This document shows, in pieces, positions 44,503-53,546 of a DNA stretch of 64,000 nucleotides. The notes under the pieces were generated by a model that was not told the origin of the DNA, searched no databases, and saw nothing but the letters and a program-made list of their open reading frames with translations. Source of the stretch: Phycisphaerales bacterium. GTDB lineage: Bacteria; Planctomycetota; Phycisphaerae; UBA1845. The first letter of the stretch is position 1. Each line of letters opens with the position of its first letter. Location of the stretch: positions 248,001 through 312,000 of the forward strand of contig JACKHG010000003.1 in assembly GCA_020639115.1 (NCBI GenBank), read 5' to 3'. The position numbers were made by a program, and so were the translations under genes.

Positions 44503-45735
44503 ATGAAACTTTCCAAGCGCGTTCTTGCGCTGGCCGAATCGGAAACCCTGGCGGTCACCGCCAAGGCCGCAGCCATGCGCGCCGCAGGCATCGACGTCAT
44601 CAGTTTTGGCGCCGGCGAACCAGACTTCGACACGCCCGAAAACGTCAAGGAGGCGGCGATCAAGGCGCTGCGCGAGGGGCAGACGAAGTACCCCAAGCCA
44701 GCCGCCGGCATCCCCGCCGCACGCCAGGCCGTCTGCACCAAGCTCGAACGCGAGAACGGCCTCACCTACACGCCCAACCAGGTGATCATCACCACCGGCG
44801 GCAAGATGGCCTGCACCATGGTCGTCCACGCGCTGATCAACCCCGGCGACGAGGTGATCATCCCCGTGCCCTACTGGGTGAGCTATCCCGAGTTCGTGCG
44901 CCTCGCCGGGGGCAAGCCGGTCTTCGTCCGCGGCGACGAGGAGCGTGACTTCAAGATCACGCCGGAGCAACTGGCGGCTGCAATCACCCCGCGCACGCGC
45001 ATGCTCATCTTCAACTCGCCCAGCAATCCGGGCGGTTTCACCTACACGCCCGACGAGGTGCGAGCCCTGGCCGCGGTCACCGCCGGCAAGGACATCGCCG
45101 TGCTCGCCGACGAGATCTACGACCGGCTCGTCTACGGCGACCAGCGCCCGCTCAGCTTCGCGGCGTGCTCGCCGGAGGCGTACGCCCAGACCCTCACGCT
45201 CAACGGCGGCTCGAAAACCTACGCGATGACCGGGTGGCGCGTCGGCTACGTCGCCGCCCCCGAGCCGGTGATCAAGGCGCTCAGCAAGCTGCAGAGCCAG
45301 GGCACCAGCGGGGTCTGCACCTTCGTTCAGTACGGACTCATCGAGGCGCTCACCGGTCCGCAGGACGAGGTCGAGCGGATGCGGCAGGCCTTCGCCCAGC
45401 GCGGCGCGCACATCCACCAGCGGCTCACCGCCATGCCCGGCGTGACGTGCTGTCCGCCAACCGGGGCGTTCTACGTTTTTCCCAACGTCTCCGGTACGTA
45501 CGCGCGGCTCGGCGTGACCACCTCCGGCGAATTCACCGCCAAGGTGCTCGAGGAGACCGGCGTGGCCGTCGTCCCCGGCGGCGCCTTCGGCAGCGATCAG
45601 CACGTGCGGCTCAGCTTCGCCTGCGGCATGGAGCAGATCGACGAGGGCATGAATCGCCTGGAGAAGCTGCTGAAGGGGGCTGCCGCCACCAGCCGCAGCG
45701 CACCGCCAGCCGAGCCCGCTTCTGCCCGGCGCTGA
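44503..45735 (+). CDS. Aspartate aminotransferase-type PLP aminotransferase
   Basis: Fold-type I aminotransferase, 410 residues, of the Ib aspartate/prephenate group. Family marks run in order: AGIDVISFGAGEPDFDTPEN, KYPKPAAGIPAARQAVC (the usual KYTP(A/V)xGxxxLR region), TTGGKMACTMVVHAL, NSPSNPGGFTY, VLADEIYDRLVY and the lysine in NGGSKTYAMTGWRVGY; the carboxylate-binding Arg is in VRLSFAC. Length, N-terminus and motifs agree with the ATG at 44503. It probably makes aspartate or a related amino acid from 2-oxoacids. The frame is open far upstream over the end of the preceding gene, but that part is shadow. The C-terminal ~20 residues are Ala/Ser/Pro-rich and dispensable in appearance. Confidence 0.94.
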   Translation: MKLSKRVLALAESETLAVTAKAAAMRAAGIDVISFGAGEPDFDTPENVKEAAIKALREGQTKYPKPAAGIPAARQAVCTKLERENGLTYTPNQVIITTGGKMACTMVVHALINPGDEVIIPVPYWVSYPEFVRLAGGKPVFVRGDEERDFKITPEQLAAAITPRTRMLIFNSPSNPGGFTYTPDEVRALAAVTAGKDIAVLADEIYDRLVYGDQRPLSFAACSPEAYAQTLTLNGGSKTYAMTGWRVGYVAAPEPVIKALSKLQSQGTSGVCTFVQYGLIEALTGPQDEVERMRQAFAQRGAHIHQRLTAMPGVTCCPPTGAFYVFPNVSGTYARLGVTTSGEFTAKVLEETGVAVVPGGAFGSDQHVRLSFACGMEQIDEGMNRLEKLLKGAAATSRSAPPAEPASARR

Positions 45736-45954
45736 ACGCCACGCGCAAACGCGCCCGCACCGCTGGCTTCATCAGCACAATCCGCCTTCGGCGCGGCATC
45801 CAGGCGGCCTCTTCGTCACGAGCGGGTCACTAAACGCACTCCGCTTGATAACGCGACGGGCCGCGCCTGAAATGTCCGCGAGATTCGCCGCCTGGAGGCC
45901 GGGCTCCGGCGCGGACCTGGTGCGGCGCCTGACCGCCCGCCAGCCGGAGACGGA

Positions 45955-46878
45955 TTGCCCTTGAATATGTTCCACCCAGTCAACGGACGCTTTGTGCCCG
46001 CGTCGCAGCGAACGTTCGTCCTGCACGCCCTCGTGGCTCTTGTCGGCCTCGGAGCGGGCGCGGCCCACGCCCACGCCCAGGACACGGGAACGCCGGCGGC
46101 AAAACTACCCGGCAACAAGGTCGTCAAGGCTCGCCTGGCGCTCGAGCGCACCGCCATCGCGCCGCAGGGCACGACCGACCTGGCGATCGTCTTTGACATC
46201 TCCCCGGACTGGCACCTGTACTGGCGCAATCCCGGGGACGCCGGGCTTCCGCCGAAGATCGCGTTCACGCCGATCCCCGGCGTCACGTTCGGGGATCCGC
46301 AATGGCCCGCGCCGCAGCGCGACGTCGCAGCCGGGGGCTTGGTCAGCTTCGTTTACCCGCACCAACTGGTTCTGATCGTGCCAATCGCTACGGATCTTCC
46401 GGCGACGCACACCGGACCGCTGGAGATTTCCGCCCGCGTCGACTGGCTGGTCTGCAGCAAACGCTGCATCCCCGGCCGGGCGAACCTCTCGGCGTCGTGG
46501 CCGGTATCCGCCGACGCAGAGCTCTCGGACGATGCGGGACTGTTCGCCGAGACGCGCAAGCACCTGCCGCAGGCCGCATCGACCGACACCTGTTCCTGCC
46601 GGATCAACTGGGAAGACCACGATCTGCTCCTGCACGTGGACGGCGCCACCCGGTTGACCTTCTTCCCGTACGAGAACGACGCGAACGTCTATCCCGACAA
46701 CATCCTCTCGGGCGGGCAGTCCGACTCCGCCGCGCTGCGGCTGCAGTACGGCGCGGACGTCGCGAAGCTCGCTCAGGTGACCGGCATTCTCGTTGTGACG
46801 CGCGGCGGCAGCACGACCGTCTGCGCGATCAACACGCCTCCTCCTTCTGCAGCGGACTCTGGCGGTCCGGCGGAATAA
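45955..46878 (+). CDS. Exported DsbD N-terminal-domain-like protein
   Basis: A ~307-residue exported protein whose central part matches the periplasmic DsbD alpha / disulfide-corrector domain: DISPDWHLYWRNPGDAGLPP is the hallmark block, then VDWLVCSKRCIPGRANLS with the redox cysteine pair. The protein lacks the eight-helix and thioredoxin parts of full DsbD. A signal peptide (FVLHALVALVGLGAGAAHAH) follows the N-terminus. The start is uncertain: GGAGA at 45946-45950 fits a TTG at 45955 or 45961 better than the ATG at 45967. It probably exchanges disulfides with exported proteins. A redoxin gene begins 48 bases downstream and is likely co-expressed. Confidence 0.85.
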   Translation: MPLNMFHPVNGRFVPASQRTFVLHALVALVGLGAGAAHAHAQDTGTPAAKLPGNKVVKARLALERTAIAPQGTTDLAIVFDISPDWHLYWRNPGDAGLPPKIAFTPIPGVTFGDPQWPAPQRDVAAGGLVSFVYPHQLVLIVPIATDLPATHTGPLEISARVDWLVCSKRCIPGRANLSASWPVSADAELSDDAGLFAETRKHLPQAASTDTCSCRINWEDHDLLLHVDGATRLTFFPYENDANVYPDNILSGGQSDSAALRLQYGADVAKLAQVTGILVVTRGGSTTVCAINTPPPSAADSGGPAE

Positions 46879-46926
46879 TCGTTGGTACACAGGTTCCAGG
46901 TGTTTTTTGGAAAGGGAGAACACCCC

Positions 46927-47586
<660 letters not shown>

Positions 47587-47625
47587 ACCGCACCCGCATA
47601 CGCTTGCGACGTGTAGCTTTGATGG

Positions 47626-47687
47626 AGTCCCGAAGAGACGAGTGACGCCGGTCGCCGGCGGCCGTCCCTTCGGGACTTCTCTATTTC
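47626..47687 (+). terminator. Intrinsic terminator after the redoxin gene
   Basis: AGTCCCGAAG at 47626-47635 pairs perfectly with CTTCGGGACT at 47668-47677; the 32-base loop holds a GCCGGTCGCCGGC-type inner hairpin. TCTCTATTTC follows. It ends transcription of the DsbD-N/redoxin unit. Confidence 0.8.
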
Positions 47688-47768
47688 TGCTTGCGGAAGT
47701 CCTGATTCCGACTTGAGTCCCGCAGGACCGACCGAAATCGCCCCGGGGACCAAGGGCCCGACCCACGC

Positions 47769-49946
47769 CTACTCCAGCAACTGCGTCTTGCACAGCGTGA
47801 TGTACACGCCGCAGCGCTCGAGCAACTCCTCGTGCGTACCCGTGTCGATCACCCGGCCGCCCTCCATCACGATGATCCGCCGCGCAAAGCGGATCGTGCT
47901 CAACCGGTGGGCGATCAGGATCGTCGTGCGGTTGGCCGCCAGCTCGCGAACCGCGTCCTGAATCTTCTGCTCCGACTCCGAATCGATCTGGCTCGTCGCC
48001 TCGTCGAAGATGAAGATCGGCGCGTCGCGGTAGATCGCCCGCGCAATGCACAACCGCTGGCGCTGCCCGCCGGAGAGCGTGCTGCCGCGCTCGCCCACCA
48101 TCTCCGCGTAGCCGTCCGGCCGGGCCTGGATGAACTCGTCCGCGTGAGCGCGGAGGGCCGCGGCCTTCACCCGCTCCTCAGCCGGGTGCCGCGACCCGTA
48201 GGCGATGTTGTCGGTGATGGTCATCGCGAAGACCACGGGGTCCTGCGTGACGATGCTGATCTGCCGCCGCAAGCTGCGCAGCGTGGCCTTGCGCAGATCG
48301 ACGCCGTCGATCGACACGACCCCGGCCTGCGGATCGTAGAAGCGGCTGATCAGCCGCGTCAGCGTCGTCTTGCCGCTGCCGTTGGCCCCCACGATCGCGA
48401 CCGTCTCGCCGCGCTCGATCTGCACCGACACGCCGCGCAACGCCGGCGTCGTCGTATTGGGATAAGTGAACGTGACGTTCTCGAAGGAGATGTCGCGCGA
48501 CAGCGGTGACAACGTGACGGCGCCCTCCTGCAGCTCCGTCTCCTCCTCCGCATCGACCACGTCGAAGATGCGCGTGGCCGCCGCCCCGCTGCGCATCACC
48601 CGCGGATAAACGTCGGAAAGCTTGCGCAGCGGATCGATCAGCATGCCCAGCAGCACCACCAGCGTCACGAAATCCTCGAGCTGCACGTGGTTCAGAATTA
48701 CCTGCCCGCCCAGCCAGATGGTGACGGCTGCGATGCCGATCACCGCCAGCACCTCCAGCAGCGGCTTGAGAAACGCCTCGAGCCGCGCAATCCGCAGCAG
48801 GTGCTTGAACATCTTGCGGTCGATCTGCCACAACCGCTTGCGCTCGACGCGCTCCGCCCCGTACGACTTCACCACGCCGATCGCGTGCAGCGTCGAGCTC
48901 AACGCCCCGATCATCAGGCCGTAGGCCTGCAGCAGGCGCTTGTTCGCCTTGCGGATCTTGCGCCCCACGATCCAGAACAACAGCATCGCCAGCGGCGCCA
49001 CGATCAGCAGCAGCAGCGTCAGCCGCGCATCCAGCCACAGCGCCGCGATGAGCAGGAAAAGCGCCTTCACCGGCTCGCAGAGCAGCTTGCTGTACAGCGC
49101 CAGCAACCCACGCTGAATCTCCTGCGCATCCTGCACGAATCGCGACACCAGGTCGGAAACGTCCGTCGCGAAAAAGTCCATCGGCAGACGCAGCACCTTG
49201 CGGTAGAGCGTCCGCCGCAGATCCATCACGCCGCGAAAAACGCCAATCGAAAGGTAATACTCCGCGAAAAACCGTCCGACGCTCGACAGGATCGCCACGA
49301 CCACCACGCCGCCCAGCAACCAGGCGAGCGTGCGCACCCGATCCTCCGGCGTCCGCGCCCGCGGAATGATCGACGTCGCCCCGCGAATCATCCGCCATTT
49401 GAACGGCGCGTCGCGCAGCGGAACCGTCACCGTCCGCCGCTCACCGATCGCACCGTCCGCGGGCTCGATGCGCAGCTCGATCGCGACGGCGTCGCGATCC
49501 TTCGTTACGAGTTCCTGCAGACGTGAGGCGTCCTCGATCGGCTGATCCGCGGCCGCCGGAGCAGCCCCCGGCGCCACGAGCCGAAAACTCTCGATCCGGT
49601 CGCGGTAATCCAGCAGCGCGGGCTTCCCATCCTCGACCTTGGGCGGCTTGGTCACCCGCAACGATCCACGCTCCCAGTCGAGCTTCGCGTGCATCCGCGC
49701 GTCGGTAACCGACTGATCCACCCAGCCGTGCAGCCCCTCCTCCGTCAGCATCACCTTGAGGACCGGCAGCACGCCTACGATGCTCACCGAGTGCAGCAGG
49801 CCGTACACGATCGAACCGATCAGCCCGATCAACAGAAAACGCCGATGCGGCCAGACCAGTGCAACCATCCGCCGGAACTCCGGCGTCATGATCCGGCCGC
49901 CTGGGGCGCGGTGCTTCTCGTCAGCAGTGATAAGGACGGGGTCCAT
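47769..49946 (-). CDS. ABC exporter, fused permease-ATPase (MsbA-like)
   Basis: Type IV ABC half-exporter, 725 residues, longer than the usual ~600. After TM1 (FLLIGLIGSIVYGLLHSVSI) an insertion of about 145 polar residues (roughly 65-205) probably protrudes outside before TM2 (TLAWLLGGVVVVAILSSVG). The ATPase has Walker A VGANGSGKTTLTR, Q-loop TQDPVVFAMTI, signature TLSGGQRQRLCIARA, Walker B APIFIFDEATS and H-loop LIAHRLSTI; all are intact. As in MsbA it may flip lipids or export amphipathic molecules as a homodimer. An ATG at 49889 (MTPEFRRMVALVWPHRR) is an alternative start closer to homologues. It lies about 30 bases downstream of the lipoprotein gene on the same strand, so the two may be one operon. 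Confidence 0.92.
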   Translation of the reverse strand: MDPVLITADEKHRAPGGRIMTPEFRRMVALVWPHRRFLLIGLIGSIVYGLLHSVSIVGVLPVLKVMLTEEGLHGWVDQSVTDARMHAKLDWERGSLRVTKPPKVEDGKPALLDYRDRIESFRLVAPGAAPAAADQPIEDASRLQELVTKDRDAVAIELRIEPADGAIGERRTVTVPLRDAPFKWRMIRGATSIIPRARTPEDRVRTLAWLLGGVVVVAILSSVGRFFAEYYLSIGVFRGVMDLRRTLYRKVLRLPMDFFATDVSDLVSRFVQDAQEIQRGLLALYSKLLCEPVKALFLLIAALWLDARLTLLLLIVAPLAMLLFWIVGRKIRKANKRLLQAYGLMIGALSSTLHAIGVVKSYGAERVERKRLWQIDRKMFKHLLRIARLEAFLKPLLEVLAVIGIAAVTIWLGGQVILNHVQLEDFVTLVVLLGMLIDPLRKLSDVYPRVMRSGAAATRIFDVVDAEEETELQEGAVTLSPLSRDISFENVTFTYPNTTTPALRGVSVQIERGETVAIVGANGSGKTTLTRLISRFYDPQAGVVSIDGVDLRKATLRSLRRQISIVTQDPVVFAMTITDNIAYGSRHPAEERVKAAALRAHADEFIQARPDGYAEMVGERGSTLSGGQRQRLCIARAIYRDAPIFIFDEATSQIDSESEQKIQDAVRELAANRTTILIAHRLSTIRFARRIIVMEGGRVIDTGTHEELLERCGVYITLCKTQLLE

Positions 49947-49976
49947 GATCGGTCGGTGGTTCCTGGCGTGCCGCGA

Positions 49977-50576
49977 CTAGGACGTGGCTGCGTCCGCTGA
50001 ATCGACTCCGTTCGAGGAGGCTGCCGCAGCCTCTTCGCGCTCGCGGGCGTACCGGGCCTTGAGGGCCTGCACTTCCTTGCGCGGCGGGGTGGCGACGCGC
50101 CATGCGCCCGTCTCCTTGCGGAGCAGCAGGACGATGTCCCGCTTGGGTTGAGGCACCTGCTTGGGATCCAGTTCGACGAGGCAGTGCACGAGGTAGACGA
50201 TCTCGTCGTCCGGCGTACGTCGCTTCATCACGTCCAGGATGGTCACCTTCTGGGTTGCGGCGAAGCCCCGCTCGAACTCCTGCTGTCCGATGGGCTCCTC
50301 GAGGGCACTCCAGAGCAACCGAAACGCCTCGTAGTTGGGCTTGCCGTGCTTGTCCTTGGACATGCAGACCGAGATGGCCTTGCGGATGAACGCGTTCACC
50401 TCGGGGTCGTCCGCCTGCACATCGGGCGGAAAGGAGACGAGCGCCGCCTGCGGCGTGGCAGCTGGGCTACGGCCGCCGGACGACGCAGACGCTCCGTCGC
50501 TGCGTTCGCAGCCAGCCATCAGCGCTGCGGTGAGCAGGGCTGTCAGCAGGGTCGCGGCGCGGGCGGAGTCGTTCAT
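49977..50576 (-). CDS. Lipoprotein of unknown function
   Basis: A 199-residue exported lipoprotein. The ATG at 50576 gives MNDSARAATLLTALLTAALM followed by AGC, a lipobox with acylated Cys23; ATGs at 50591 and 50597 are possible earlier starts. The mature part begins with a Ser/Gly/Ala-rich linker and then has a compact domain (EVNAFIRKAISVCMSKDKHG and EEPIGQQEFERGFAATQKV) followed by IVLLLRKETGAWRVATPP, which resembles the beta-sheet end of NTF2/DUF4878-like folds. That resemblance is only by pattern. It ends 31 bases before the ABC exporter gene and is divergent from the metalloprotease gene. Confidence 0.75.
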   Translation of the reverse strand: MNDSARAATLLTALLTAALMAGCERSDGASASSGGRSPAATPQAALVSFPPDVQADDPEVNAFIRKAISVCMSKDKHGKPNYEAFRLLWSALEEPIGQQEFERGFAATQKVTILDVMKRRTPDDEIVYLVHCLVELDPKQVPQPKRDIVLLLRKETGAWRVATPPRKEVQALKARYAREREEAAAASSNGVDSADAATS

Positions 50577-50770
50577 AAGTCCAGAAATCATAAGCAATTC
50601 CCGATAACATCCAGGGTGGCGGCATGATAGCCGCGGGTGCGGATGGCGGCAAACACGCCCGCCGGTGGCTGCTCAACCCAGTTCGAACCGGGCGACGCGA
50701 GGTTCGCCCGTGGTGACAAGACCCGACAGGCGGCGACGAATTCCGACCGCGGCGACGGGCGCCTTGCGCT

Positions 50771-50798
50771 AAACTGCGCAGTTTGGGTGCAGTATAGC
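50771..50798. promoter_or_regulatory. Perfect 14-bp palindrome beside a -10-like box
   Basis: AAACTGCGCAGTTT at 50771-50784 is a perfect palindrome in the divergent region between the lipoprotein and metalloprotease genes. TATAGC at 50793-50798 could be the -10 box of the metalloprotease promoter, which would put the palindrome in the spacer/-35 area, a classic place for an operator. No regulator gene is adjacent. Inference only. Confidence 0.4.
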
Positions 50799-50839
50799 GG
50801 CCCACATTCGATATTCCCGGACCCCGAAGGAGTTTCTTC

Positions 50840-53533
50840 ATGTACGAGTCCCAACGGATAGCGCTCGCTCGCGGCTGGCGCGTGATGCTCGCGGCAGCGC
50901 TGGCGGTACTGGTGGTCGCGGCTGTCCCGGCGGCGCGGGCCGCCGACGAGCCGCAGGAAAAGCCCGACTATCCGCCGTTCGACAAGGTCATCGAGGACTA
51001 CGAGGCCATCGATGGGTTCTTCCCGCTCTACTACAAGGAGAAGACCGACAGCCTGCTGGCGGTGATCCCCAAGAGCATGATCGGGCAGGACTTCCTGATC
51101 TCGCGCAGCATCGCCGCGGGCGGCAACTTCACCGGCTACCAGTTCGGCCACACCCTGGTGCGCTGGGAGGAGTTCAACAAGAAGCTGCTGCTCGTCGAGC
51201 CGGAGCTCCGCCGTATCCGCAACAAGAAATCCGAGATCGAGGACGTGATCGACCGCACCTACACCGACCACGTCATGCTCGTCACGCCGATCGTGACCAA
51301 GCGCGGCAACGATCCCGTCGTCGATCTCGACACGGTGTTCAAACGCGACCCCGACAACCTCGGCCGCATGTTCGGCGGGCGGATGGACCCCTCCATCAGC
51401 AAGTGGGCCGAGCGCAAGGCGTTCAAGGACAACCTCGAACTCGCCGTCGAGGGCGTCTTCATGAACGGCGACGGCGGCGACAAGGTCACGATGCACTACA
51501 GCATCTCCCGCCTGCCCAAGAGCGACTACGAGCCGCGCGAGGCCGACGAACGCATCGGCTTTTTCCTTACTGCCCGGCAGGACTGGACCGCGCCCCACGA
51601 CGCGGACACGACTTTCAAACGCTACATCAACCGCTGGCACCTGCGCAAGGCCGAGCCCGACAAGGCCATTTCCGACGTGCACCCGGACGACCAGATCGTC
51701 TTCTACATCGAGAAGACCGTGCCGGTGAAGTTCCGCCGCTACATCCGCGAGGGCATCCTGCTCTGGAACAAGGCGTTCGAGAAGGCCGGACTCCGCAACG
51801 CGATGGCCGTGCGCCAGCAGACCGACTCGAACGAGTTCGCCAACCTCGACCCCGAGGACGTGAACTACAACTTTTTCCGCTGGATCGTCAGCGGGCGGTC
51901 GTTCGCGATGGGGCCGAGCCGGGCGAACCCGCTGACCGGCGAGATCCTCGACGCCGACATCATCATGGACGACTCGATGGCGCGCGTCTGGTACAACCGC
52001 TACGACAACCTGCTGGCCCGCGGGCCGGCCAGCGCCGACGACGCCAGGCTGAACGCATTCCTCGACACCCACAGCCAGTGGAACTACGAGCCAGCGGCTG
52101 AGCGGCTGATGCCGGGCCTCATGGGCCTCCAGGACGAGCAGACCGGCTTCGAGCCGGAGGCGCTCAAGCTGCTCGCGAAGTTCCAGCCGCAGGGCCTCTG
52201 CACCTACGCCAACGGCGTGGCCCACGAGATGTGCCTGGGGGCGGCGCTGCTCGCAGCCAGTCCCGAGCCGGGCGTCGGCCGCGACGAATTCGTCGGGCAG
52301 TGGATCAAGCTGGTCGCGTGCCACGAGGTCGGCCACACGCTCGGCCTGCGCCACAACTTCAAGGCCAGCTCCTGGAAGACGCTCGACGAGATCCTCGCCA
52401 ACAACGACCCGAACGTGCCGACCACCGCGTCGGTCATGGACTACAACCCGGGCGTGTACAACGTGGACCGGTCGATGCGCAAGCTGTACCTGAGCCAGAC
52501 CGTCGGCCCCTACGACGAACTGGCCATCGAGTACGGCTACCGCGTGCCGGCCTCCGGCGAGAAGGAAGGCGAGATGCTGTCGAAGATCGCCTCCAAGGTC
52601 GCCGAGGAGGGGCTCGATTTCGCGACCGACGAGAACGCCAGCTACCTCGCCCCGGACCCGCTGGTCAACACCTACGACAACACCAGCAATCCGCTCGAAT
52701 GGGCGGAATACCGCATGGGCCTCGTCGACAGCCTGCGCAAGGACATGACCGACTGGGCGGTGAAGGACGGCGAAAGCTACGAGCATCTGCGCCGCACGTT
52801 TGACATGCTCATGTTCGAGTACAGCCGCTCCGCCCGGTTCGCGGCCCGGCTGATCGGCGGGCAGTACCTGCACCGTGATTTCCGCGGCGACCCGAACGCG
52901 CGTCCGCCGATCGAGATCGTCCCGGTGGCGCAGCAGCAGGCGGCCCTGGACTTCGTGAATCGGCGGGTCTTCGCGGCGAACGCGTTCGAATTCGACCCCG
53001 GCCTGCTCAACCACCTGGCGCCGGGGCGCTGGCGGCACTGGGGCAGCGACGCGTACGACGCGCAGGAGGACTACCCCCTGCACGACCGCGTGCTCGCCGT
53101 GCAGTACTGGGTGCTCTTCCACATCACCAACCCGGTGACGGTGCGGCGCGTCTACGACGCCGAGCTGAAGGTACCCGCCGGTGAGGATGCGCTGACGCTC
53201 AACGACCTGCTCACCGACGTAACCAACTCGATCTGGTCGGACCTGGATGTCAACTGCGGCAAGCAGTGCACACCGCGGACGCCGTTCCTGCAGAGCATCC
53301 GCCGCAACCTGCAGCGCGAACACGTGCGGACGCTGTCGCGGATCGTGCTGTCGCAGGAGAACGGGGAATACCCGGCGGACGCGATCGCGGTGGCGCGGAT
53401 GACGCTCACCAAGCTGCAGGAGCGGCTGAGCGAGCGTGCGGGCGACAAGTACCTGGACCCCGCGACGCGGGCCCACTTCGTGGACACCCAGGCGCGGATC
53501 TCCAAGGCCCTCGACGCCGGCTACGAGCTGTAG
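50840..53533 (+). CDS. Exported zinc metalloprotease-like protein (DUF5117/DUF5118 type)
   Basis: An 897-residue exported protein, preceded by GAAGGAG. Signal peptide: WRVMLAAALAVLVVAAVPAA, cut near residue 35. The zinc motif HEVGHTLGLRHN at about residue 495 is the metzincin-like HExxHxxGxxH with a downstream Met-turn candidate in TASVMDYNPG. The N-terminal half (FPLYYKEKTDSLLAVIP, then DFLISRSIAAGGNFTGY) and KFRRYIREGILLWNKAFEKA match the DUF5117/DUF5118 architecture, and the C-terminal HYLQREH-type helices complete it. Catalytic residues are intact, so an active secreted or periplasmic peptidase is expected; substrate unknown. An intrinsic terminator follows at once. Confidence 0.92.
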   Translation: MYESQRIALARGWRVMLAAALAVLVVAAVPAARAADEPQEKPDYPPFDKVIEDYEAIDGFFPLYYKEKTDSLLAVIPKSMIGQDFLISRSIAAGGNFTGYQFGHTLVRWEEFNKKLLLVEPELRRIRNKKSEIEDVIDRTYTDHVMLVTPIVTKRGNDPVVDLDTVFKRDPDNLGRMFGGRMDPSISKWAERKAFKDNLELAVEGVFMNGDGGDKVTMHYSISRLPKSDYEPREADERIGFFLTARQDWTAPHDADTTFKRYINRWHLRKAEPDKAISDVHPDDQIVFYIEKTVPVKFRRYIREGILLWNKAFEKAGLRNAMAVRQQTDSNEFANLDPEDVNYNFFRWIVSGRSFAMGPSRANPLTGEILDADIIMDDSMARVWYNRYDNLLARGPASADDARLNAFLDTHSQWNYEPAAERLMPGLMGLQDEQTGFEPEALKLLAKFQPQGLCTYANGVAHEMCLGAALLAASPEPGVGRDEFVGQWIKLVACHEVGHTLGLRHNFKASSWKTLDEILANNDPNVPTTASVMDYNPGVYNVDRSMRKLYLSQTVGPYDELAIEYGYRVPASGEKEGEMLSKIASKVAEEGLDFATDENASYLAPDPLVNTYDNTSNPLEWAEYRMGLVDSLRKDMTDWAVKDGESYEHLRRTFDMLMFEYSRSARFAARLIGGQYLHRDFRGDPNARPPIEIVPVAQQQAALDFVNRRVFAANAFEFDPGLLNHLAPGRWRHWGSDAYDAQEDYPLHDRVLAVQYWVLFHITNPVTVRRVYDAELKVPAGEDALTLNDLLTDVTNSIWSDLDVNCGKQCTPRTPFLQSIRRNLQREHVRTLSRIVLSQENGEYPADAIAVARMTLTKLQERLSERAGDKYLDPATRAHFVDTQARISKALDAGYEL

Positions 53534-53546
53534 GTTTTTCCCATAT

